Shown: in pieces, positions 22,986-28,683 of the stretch
Position numbering within the stretch: the first letter of the stretch is position 1
How the letters are laid out: every line of letters starts with the position of its first letter
Assembly (NCBI GenBank): GCA_041623895.1
Contig: JBFJVZ010000036.1
Location: 1-28,683, forward strand
DNA: 28,683 bases
Direction of reading: 5' to 3'
Source of the DNA: JBFJVZ01 sp041623895
Lineage (GTDB): Bacteria > Planctomycetota > Planctomycetia > Pirellulales > Pirellulaceae
Program-made: the position numbers and the translations under genes
The notes under the pieces: model-generated
Told to the model about the DNA's origin: nothing
The model's input: only the letters and a program-made list of their open reading frames with translations
Database searches by the model: none

Positions 22986-24455
22986 TTACGCGATGACTTC
23001 TTCGATCACTCTTGCCGGTTTGACGCCCGTTAGCTTTTGGTTCAAGCCTTGGAAGAAATACGAGAATCTTGCGTCGTCGATTCCTAATAGCCGCAGCATC
23101 GTTGCGTGAAAATCACGCAATTCAACCGGATTGACGGCGGGCTGGTATCCGAATTCGTCCGTCTCGCCGTAAGTCATGCCAGCCTTGACACCACCGCCTG
23201 CCATCCAAAGCGTAAAGACGTTGGGATTGTGGTCGCGCCCAATCAGTTTCATTGTTTTTCCGCCACGGTTTTCCCGCATTGGCGTGCGACCAAATTCGCC
23301 ACTGAATACGACCAGTGTATCGTGCAGCATCCCACGTTGCTTGAGATCAGCAAGTAGCGCCCAGATTGGCTGATCGACTTGCTGGCACTTTTTGATGAAA
23401 CCATCGTTCAAAGCTTCGCTTGCCGCGGATCCGTGCGAATCCCATCCCCAATCGAAAAGTTGAATGTAACGCACGCCGGCTTCGGCCAACCGCCGCGCCA
23501 ACAGGCAATTATTGGCAAACGATTTCTCGCCGGGCCTGGCACCGTACATTTGCAGCGTTTGCTGCGATTCAGCCGACAAATCGGTGACGTCGGGCACGGC
23601 CTGTTGCATGCGGAACGACATCTCATACTGCGCGATGCGGGTCAATGTTTCAGGATCGCCGAATTCTTGATGTGCTTGCTGGTTCAATTCTGCCAGCGCG
23701 TCCAATTCGGCACGACGAATGTCACGCGTCACGTCTTGTGGATTGGAAAGATTCAAAATCGGATCGCCATCGCTACGGCATTGGACACCCTGATAGACGC
23801 TGGGCAAAAAACCCCCGGACCACAACGCGTTACCGACTCGCGGTAACCGCCCGCCAGACAACAAGACCATGAAGCCTGGCAGGTTTTCGTTAGCGGTGCC
23901 CAGCCCCCAGGTGACCCATGAGCCGCTCGACGGATATCCGATACGCGGCTGTCCGCTGTGCACCATCAGTTGCGCTGGACCGTGGTTGAACTGGTCGGTC
24001 TGCATGGTTTTGATAAAGCAGATCTCATCGGCGTGCCGGGAAAGGTGAGGCAAGCGATCGGAGAACCAGGCGCCGCTTTGGCCATATTGCTGGAACGGAA
24101 ATTGGCTGCCCATCATTCTTGGCGTGCCCTGAATGAAGGCGAATCGCTGCCCTTCTAAGAACTCTTTCGGGCATTCCTTGCCGTCAAACTTATTCAGCGC
24201 GGGCCGGTGGTCGAAAAGTTCTAACTGGCTGGGCGCCCCGACCATGTGTAAGAAGATCACGCGTTTTGCCTTGGCAGGGTAAGCACCGATGGCGGCCCTG
24301 CCATCGCGAGCCGCCGAGGCGTGAGCATCTTGTTGCAGTTGTGAAGCCAACCATGCGGCGGCCAGTCCCGAAGTGCAGCTTTTTAGAAACTGCCGCCTGG
24401 TATTGTGCTGCAGGGCAGTCGCCAGCAGTTCCTGGGGAATTGTCTTTCGCTTCAT
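22986..24455 (-). CDS. DUF1501 protein, copy 3
   Basis: 489 aa. The Tat-like signal TRRQFLKSCTSG at about 19-30 is followed by a hydrophobic stretch (LAAAWLASQL). DUF1501 motifs: VGAPSQLELFDHRP (about 71-84; Leu-Glu-Leu and His replace the Asp-Thr and Lys-type residues seen in copy 2), FNHGPAQLMVHSG, CLLARRLAEAGVRYIQLFDWGWDSHG, GEFGRTP, GRDHNP and DFHATMLRLLGIDD. The gene begins 15 bp after the cytochrome/DUF1549/DUF1553 gene and is surely co-transcribed with it. The variant N-terminal motif and the extra GGKTMKLI between GEFGRTP and GRDH place it in a different subgroup from copies 1 and 2. Function unknown; probably an exported partner of the upstream product. Confidence 0.94.
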   Translation of the reverse strand: MKRKTIPQELLATALQHNTRRQFLKSCTSGLAAAWLASQLQQDAHASAARDGRAAIGAYPAKAKRVIFLHMVGAPSQLELFDHRPALNKFDGKECPKEFLEGQRFAFIQGTPRMMGSQFPFQQYGQSGAWFSDRLPHLSRHADEICFIKTMQTDQFNHGPAQLMVHSGQPRIGYPSSGSWVTWGLGTANENLPGFMVLLSGGRLPRVGNALWSGGFLPSVYQGVQCRSDGDPILNLSNPQDVTRDIRRAELDALAELNQQAHQEFGDPETLTRIAQYEMSFRMQQAVPDVTDLSAESQQTLQMYGARPGEKSFANNCLLARRLAEAGVRYIQLFDWGWDSHGSAASEALNDGFIKKCQQVDQPIWALLADLKQRGMLHDTLVVFSGEFGRTPMRENRGGKTMKLIGRDHNPNVFTLWMAGGGVKAGMTYGETDEFGYQPAVNPVELRDFHATMLRLLGIDDARFSYFFQGLNQKLTGVKPARVIEEVIA

Positions 24456-24470
24456 CGTCTAACTCGATTC

Positions 24471-27305
24471 TTATTGGGCTAGCACTTCATCAAGGTTCAA
24501 GATCACGGCAGCAACCGACCTGATGGCTGTTCCTTGATCGCTTTTTGAGGCCACGTTCTGGAAAAGATTATCAAGTGATTTCAATTCGGATTGCTTCGGC
24601 ATTCGGCAAGTTGCCGCCAGGAAGCCGAACTCGATTTGCTTCTTCGTGTCGGGGCTGTGCGCGAGCATGCGGTTGGCGAAAGCGTCTTTGCATTCGGCAA
24701 AGGTCTCGTCATTCAAAGTTGTCAGCGACTGGATCGGTGTATTCGAGCGCATACGCCGGGGCGCGCAGAACTCCCTGGTGGGCATGTCAAAAGCGGCAAA
24801 CGCCGGGAATGGGATCGATCGTTTGACGTAGGTGTAGATGGATCGCCGATAACGATCTGTCTTTCCCTGTGCGGGCGTGGCCCACTTGTCGCCGGCAGCG
24901 AATGGACGCCAAACTCCCTCCGGCAACGGCGGATGAACGGGCGGACCGTGCATCTTTGCCGATAACAATCCGCTAATCGCCAGTGCTTGATCGCGAACAA
25001 CTTCAGCATCCAACGGGTTGCGGGGACCGCGCGCCAGCCACCGATTCAAGGCAGCGTCTTTAACATCATCACGGATTCGCGAGCTCTGGCGGTAGGTACG
25101 CGACAACACGATCTCGCGAAGCAATCGCTTGGTGCTCCAACCGTAATCCTCGCGAAAACGAACGGCCAAGTCGTCCAGAAGTTTCGGATGCGATGGCGGC
25201 TCGCCAGTTGAACCGAAGTCTTCTTCGGTGGTCACCAAACCGCTACCAAAGATTCTGGCCCACAACCGATTCACCGCCACACGGACCGTCAAAGGATTTC
25301 GCCGGTCGACGAACCAGCGAGCCAATTCCAGCCGGTCTTTGATCTCCACACCTTCGGGTAATAGCGAACCGGGTACACCACAATCCACTTGCTTGTCTTT
25401 GGTAAGAAACAAACCACGCGTAAACACGTGCGTCGGCCGTTTCAGGTGCGGCGGTCGCTCTTTCATCACCGGCACGGTGGTCTTGCTGATTGCGGTGAGT
25501 TGCTTTTCCAATTCCGACAAACGTTTCCTGCGCTGCTGCAGTTCAGGATGATTGACGACTTCGGCCAAGCCTTTGTCATTGGAGACGTCAAGATAGCCTC
25601 GCTTGATGACTAGCGGATGCGAGCCACCGGAAGCCATCTTGTGAATTAACTTGATGTTCAATTGCGACCCCGCTGCAACACTGACCGCCTCCTTGAGCAC
25701 AAACACGGCGTGACGAGGATGATGAATGCGGGTGAAGGCCGCGAATCCGTCTGCTGACGCTTGCAACGAACCAGCTGGTGAATATCTCGGTTCCGGTTCG
25801 TCCCCGATGACCTGCTGGAACTGCAAAGCGATCGGTTGCCGGAGTTCGGCAGAAGTCAACTTGGCGTCAAACTGCGAGAGCACGAATCCCCATTCCGAAT
25901 CAGCAAGTCCTTTACCGGGATCCAACGGCAAAGCGGTCAGGCGAATCGCAGTTAGTTCCTTCATCGACTCGGCAAGTGGAATTTCAAGGTTGATTTCCAG
26001 ACCGGTGGGAACGGTACCGATGGTAAAGAACTGGGCGTGGTTACCCTTTTGCTCGACGGCCATTTCAGTGCCGCCCGAGGCGGTTAGCTGCGTGACTGGC
26101 TGCCACCGCGACTGCTGGCTGATGATCGTCGATTCTGCTTCCCAGATTTGTTGCCGTAGCGAACTGATGAGCGCCTGCAAACTGGATGCCCGGTCATAGT
26201 CCTCGCGTTGCAGCGGCACGCGCTGCAGCGGCCAATCATCGTTCAGATCAGAATCCGCCGTGTTGTTAAAAAAAGCAACAAATCGATAATAGTCTTCCTG
26301 CGTAAACGGATCGTACGGGTGGTGGTGGCACTGCACACAGCCGAATGTTGTTGCTTGCCAAACTTGCCACGTCGTATTGACTCGATCAAGCACAGCGGCA
26401 ATGCGGAATTCTTCGTCGTCGGTACCACCCTCCTCATTGGACTGCGTCAATCGGTGAACCGCCGTGGCGATTCGATCGGAAAGCGATGCCTCGGGCAACA
26501 GGTCGCCGGCGACTTGTTTGATCGTAAACTGGTCGTAGGGCAAATCGTCGTTCAACGCGTCGATGACCCAGTCGCGGTACTTCCAGATCGTGCGGCGACC
26601 ATCCAGACCCAATCCGCGCGAATCCGCATAGCGAACTTGATCAAACCAGACACTCGCCCACCTTTCGCCGAACGCCGCAGACGCCAACAACTTGTCGACG
26701 GCCGCTTCATAAGCTGCTTCGCCAGCGGAATCAACGGCACGGAGAAACTCACTGCGGAACGGAATTGTCGGAGGCAAGCCAGTCAAATCGAGAGCAACAC
26801 GTCGCAGCCAACGCTCGGGTACCTCGTCCGGCGAAGGCTGGATTGCTTGGGCATCCAGTCTGGCGAGCACAAAAAAATCCAACGGTTGCCGGCACCATGT
26901 CTGATCTCTGACGGGCGGAAGCGGATGGCGATTTGGTATTTCATAGGCCCAATGTCTTCCCCACTTCGCACCCTGATCAATCCAGGCGCGGAGCACATCG
27001 ACTTCCTTTGGCGAAAGCGCCGTTCCATGATCCGGTGGCGGCATCCGCTCGTCTTCATCCTCCGAAACAACGCGGCGCAGCAGTTCCGAATCCTCGCTGC
27101 GGCCGGCTTCGACGATGTTGGCAACGCTGTCTTCGTAAACGAGTGATAGATCAGCCGCTTGCTTGACGCCGCCGTGGCACTCGGTGCAGTGTTGGACAAA
27201 GATCGGACGCACTTGTTGATTAAAATCGATCGCTCGCTGCTGCGCGAGTGCCTGATTGGTGATCGCTGCAATCAACAGAATCAGCGTCGTACAAATACGG
27301 GACAT
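24471..27305 (-). CDS. Planctomycete cytochrome/DUF1549/DUF1553 protein, copy 3
   Basis: 944 aa exported protein, signal peptide about 1-21 (ending ALA). The PSCyt1-type cytochrome segment has CTECH at 40-44 and a likely axial Met in DERMPPPDHG (about 85-94). DUF1549/PSCyt2 (about 140-350) has FGERWASVWFDQVRYADSRG and the second haem-type motif CVQCHHHPYDPFTQEDYY (323-340). A middle beta-rich domain (about 400-600) includes LEINLEIPLAESMKELTAIRL as a landmark. DUF1553/PSD1 runs from about 660 to the end (AVNRLWARIFGSGLV, NTPIQSLTTLNDETFAE). It heads the minus-strand block that continues with DUF1501, a sulfatase and a beta-propeller. Its role, presumably redox or structural outside the cytoplasm, is not established. 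Confidence 0.94.
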   Translation of the reverse strand: MSRICTTLILLIAAITNQALAQQRAIDFNQQVRPIFVQHCTECHGGVKQAADLSLVYEDSVANIVEAGRSEDSELLRRVVSEDEDERMPPPDHGTALSPKEVDVLRAWIDQGAKWGRHWAYEIPNRHPLPPVRDQTWCRQPLDFFVLARLDAQAIQPSPDEVPERWLRRVALDLTGLPPTIPFRSEFLRAVDSAGEAAYEAAVDKLLASAAFGERWASVWFDQVRYADSRGLGLDGRRTIWKYRDWVIDALNDDLPYDQFTIKQVAGDLLPEASLSDRIATAVHRLTQSNEEGGTDDEEFRIAAVLDRVNTTWQVWQATTFGCVQCHHHPYDPFTQEDYYRFVAFFNNTADSDLNDDWPLQRVPLQREDYDRASSLQALISSLRQQIWEAESTIISQQSRWQPVTQLTASGGTEMAVEQKGNHAQFFTIGTVPTGLEINLEIPLAESMKELTAIRLTALPLDPGKGLADSEWGFVLSQFDAKLTSAELRQPIALQFQQVIGDEPEPRYSPAGSLQASADGFAAFTRIHHPRHAVFVLKEAVSVAAGSQLNIKLIHKMASGGSHPLVIKRGYLDVSNDKGLAEVVNHPELQQRRKRLSELEKQLTAISKTTVPVMKERPPHLKRPTHVFTRGLFLTKDKQVDCGVPGSLLPEGVEIKDRLELARWFVDRRNPLTVRVAVNRLWARIFGSGLVTTEEDFGSTGEPPSHPKLLDDLAVRFREDYGWSTKRLLREIVLSRTYRQSSRIRDDVKDAALNRWLARGPRNPLDAEVVRDQALAISGLLSAKMHGPPVHPPLPEGVWRPFAAGDKWATPAQGKTDRYRRSIYTYVKRSIPFPAFAAFDMPTREFCAPRRMRSNTPIQSLTTLNDETFAECKDAFANRMLAHSPDTKKQIEFGFLAATCRMPKQSELKSLDNLFQNVASKSDQGTAIRSVAAVILNLDEVLAQ

Positions 27306-27594
27306 ACAAAGGGGTCCAGGGCGGCGAGGGGTTGCGACATTATTAAATTTACTTGAACAGCGGGCACGCTGTCACCAATCGGCCCAGCCTGCGGCGTTTT
27401 GGCGGCCGCTGGCAGCATTGCACTGTCGGATTGATGCGATTCGGTTTAGGCTTTTAGTGCTCGACGGTGCAGGCAAAGTCGTTGTGCCAAAGGTGGCAGG
27501 CCTTGTGCAAAAGGTAGCAGGCACTCTCCGTGTGCCGAAGCAACCAAGCGGACGGCACACGGAGTGTGCCTGCTACTCTATTGGAATGATCGGA
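27306..27594. promoter_or_regulatory. Divergent intergenic region with REP pair
   Basis: This 289-bp gap separates the divergent cytochrome/DUF1553 gene (27305, -) and the PHP gene (27595, +) and is the longest gene-free stretch in the window. An A/T-rich block at 27338-27356 (ACATTATTAAATTTACTTG) is the best candidate promoter region for the minus-strand gene. The half next to the PHP gene is occupied by the family D repeats at 27513-27576 and a decayed fragment at about 27485-27512. No other structure was recognised. Confidence 0.35.
27513..27576. repeat. REP-like inverted pair, family D
   Basis: The left arm at 27513-27536 begins GGTAGCAGGCACTCTCC. The right arm at 27554-27576 is its inverse with one mismatch, across a 17-bp loop. 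Read on the minus strand the right arm is GTAGCA followed by GGCACAC-TCC-GTGTGCC, a perfect 7-bp stem and 3-nt loop with the GTAG leader typical of REP sequences. A single copy occurs at 21203-21226. The pair ends 18 bp before the PHP start codon, so its hairpin would lie in the 5' leader of that mRNA if the promoter is upstream. Confidence 0.85.
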
Positions 27595-28428
27595 ATGAAC
27601 GAACGAATTTTTTACGAATCACATTCACACACGCCGCTGTGCATGCATGCGATTGGCGATCCAACTGAATATGCGGCGGTCGCCCAGCAGCGCGGCTTGC
27701 GGGGGTTGATCGTGACTTGTCACAACCCGATGCCAAACGGCTTTTCGGCTAGCGTCCGCATGCGTGAAGATCAATTCGATCAGTACTGCGATTTAGTCGA
27801 AGGCACGCGGCAGCAGTGGGACGGACTCCTCGACGTCCGTCTTGGCTTGGAAGCGGATTATTTTCCAGGCCACGAAGACTACCTGGCAAAACAACTCGCA
27901 TCGGCAGACTTCCATTTTGTCTTGGGATCCGTGCATCCGCAGATTCCAGAATTTCGGGAAAGGTTTTGGCACCCGGATCCGATTGAAGTGCAGCGCACTT
28001 ACTTTCGAATGCTGGGTGATTCCGCCGAAACCGGCTTGTTCGATTCGATCGCGCACCCTGATTTGATCAAGAATTTCACATCCCCCGGCTGGGTCCCCGA
28101 CGCGATCATGGATGATATCTGCGAAGCACTCGATCGTATCGCCGCCACCGGCACGGCAATGGAGTTGAACACGTCGGGGGTGAATAAGACGATTCCGGAG
28201 ATGAATCCGTTTCCGGAAATGCTGGTGCAGATGCGCGAGCGAAATATTCCCGTGACGATCGGTGCCGACGCGCACCAACCCGAGCGGGTCGCCGATGGTT
28301 ATGAAACCGCTCTGGAGTTATTGCAGCTTTGCGGCTACACGCACGTCAGCCTCTTTCTGAATCGCGATCGTCAGGAGATTGCCATCCAAGATGTGCTCGA
28401 TAGCCTGATCGCCCCGTCGGCTGTTTAG
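27595..28428 (+). CDS. PHP-domain phosphatase, histidinol-phosphatase-like
   Basis: 277 aa cytoplasmic metal-dependent hydrolase with no signal peptide. The PHP metal ligands are all visible: HSH at 10-12, His43 (VTCHNP), Glu86 (GLEADYF), His114 (GSVHPQ), His154 (IAHPDL) and DAH at 225-227. The set and the length match histidinol-phosphate phosphatases of the PHP (HisJ/HisK) type. No other histidine biosynthesis gene is near, so a different phosphomonoester substrate is possible. The frame is open back to 27256, but that part is repeat sequence. ATG codons at 27586 and 27595 both fit; the second has TTGGA about nine bases upstream and starts right at the conserved domain. Confidence 0.88.
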   Translation: MNERIFYESHSHTPLCMHAIGDPTEYAAVAQQRGLRGLIVTCHNPMPNGFSASVRMREDQFDQYCDLVEGTRQQWDGLLDVRLGLEADYFPGHEDYLAKQLASADFHFVLGSVHPQIPEFRERFWHPDPIEVQRTYFRMLGDSAETGLFDSIAHPDLIKNFTSPGWVPDAIMDDICEALDRIAATGTAMELNTSGVNKTIPEMNPFPEMLVQMRERNIPVTIGADAHQPERVADGYETALELLQLCGYTHVSLFLNRDRQEIAIQDVLDSLIAPSAV

Positions 28429-28446
28429 CGCGTTTTCAGATATCTG

Positions 28447-28494
28447 GTAGGCCGGGACCTGTGCTGGCAATAAACGCCAGGACAGGTCCTGGCC
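28447..28494. repeat. REP-like inverted pair, family E (right copy)
   Basis: The arms 28450-28468 (GGCCGGGACCTGTGCTGGC) and 28476-28494 (GCCAGGACAGGTCCTGGCC) pair at 17 of 19 positions across a 7-base loop (AATAAAC). The left arm is led by GTAG (28447-28450). It starts 19 bp after the stop of the PHP gene and could act as a 3' hairpin for its mRNA. There is no T-run, so a classical intrinsic terminator is not supported. Confidence 0.85.
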
Positions 28495-28643
28495 TAACGA
28501 TGAACCCAAACCAATGATGAAATTGCTGTAGTTGGACTGCGCCAGTTTCATCAGCCGCCACGCGTTAGAGAGCGTCCCGCTTCGGTGTAGTCCTCGCTCA
28601 ACAATCACGAAGAAGAACCGCAGAGCGGTGGCAGCGTATAGCC

Positions 28644-28683
28644 TGGGGTGAACCAACGAGCGACAGCGAAGTGGTGTAACCCC
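28644..28683. repeat. Further hairpin repeat, cut by the window end
   Basis: TGGGGTGAACCA (28644-28655) and TGGTGTAACCCC (28672-28683) form an imperfect inverted repeat around CGAGCG-rich sequence. The form GGGGT...ACCCC resembles a dispersed planctomycete repeat, but only one copy lies in the window, so family membership rests on memory. The segment 28495-28643 before it shows no gene I can support. Confidence 0.45.

Noticed and set aside
26208..27146. A 312-codon open frame on the plus strand.
   Set aside because: It is antisense to the cytochrome/DUF1553 gene, runs through its conserved haem motifs and has no family signature; long shadows are common at this base composition.
8289..27594. 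The whole cluster as a recently acquired island.
   Set aside because: Base composition and codon choice look the same as in the flanking genes, and there is no integrase, tRNA or attachment-site repeat; the dispersed hairpins occur both inside and outside.
27595..28428. Assigning a his operon gene name to the PHP phosphatase.
   Set aside because: No histidine biosynthesis neighbours; PHP phosphatases act on several substrates.
28318..28656. A 112-codon minus-strand frame at the window end.
   Set aside because: It overlaps the end of the PHP gene and reads through two hairpin repeats; its translation is repeat-derived.

Overview
The window looks like a chromosomal segment of a planctomycete, probably a Rhodopirellula/Pirellulaceae-type marine or aquatic bacterium. 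The grounds are three genes of the PSCyt/DUF1549-DUF1553 class, three DUF1501 genes and three secreted sulfatases. There are also several families of short hairpin repeats of the kind that litter such genomes. Base composition is moderate (G+C visibly somewhat above 50%) and even throughout. I saw no integrase, transposase, phage gene, tRNA, rRNA or CRISPR array. Sixteen protein genes fill nearly everything, and no gene-free stretch exceeds 300 bp; the longest is 27306-27594.

Layout. (A) + strand: a secreted sulfatase (143-1510) and a TetA-like MFS transporter (1539-2891). (B) - strand, convergent with A: an RmlD-like NAD(P)-dependent reductase (5718-4678) and a secreted three-domain calcineurin-like phosphoesterase (4495-2900). 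(C) + strand, divergent from B: a second sulfatase (5843-7189) and a cyclopropane-fatty-acid-synthase-like methyltransferase (7260-8288). (D) - strand: a DUF1501 protein (9854-8445), divergent from the next block. (E) + strand: an Ig-like/DUF1549/DUF1553 protein (10079-12601), a secreted protein with pre-peptidase-C domains and a C-terminal coiled coil (12757-15213), a second cytochrome/DUF1549/DUF1553 protein (15294-18275) and its overlapping DUF1501 partner (18275-19768). (F) - strand, convergent with E: a third cytochrome/DUF1549/DUF1553 protein (27305-24471), its DUF1501 partner (24455-22986), an iduronate-2-sulfatase-like sulfatase (22870-21419) and a quinoprotein-like beta-propeller (21189-19882). 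(G) + strand: a PHP-type phosphatase (27595-28428).

How the genes may work together. Almost every product in 8.4-27.3 kb has a Sec or Tat export signal. Three DUF1549/DUF1553 + DUF1501 modules sit side by side with sulfatases and a beta-propeller. This suggests an exported apparatus in the periplasm or at the cell surface that handles sulfated polysaccharide and carries c-type haem sites. The role of DUF1549/DUF1553/DUF1501 is not established, so this is inference. Sulfatase maturation (formylglycine-generating enzyme) must be encoded elsewhere.

The strongest unexplained signal is non-coding. At least five families of short hairpins sit in the intergenic gaps, mostly as inverted pairs, and three of them share one architecture: a short leader such as GTAG or GTCGT, then a roughly 7-bp stem closed by a 3-nt loop. 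They resemble REP/REPIN elements. One copy lies across the start of the gene at 12757 and another directly abuts the start of the gene at 22870.
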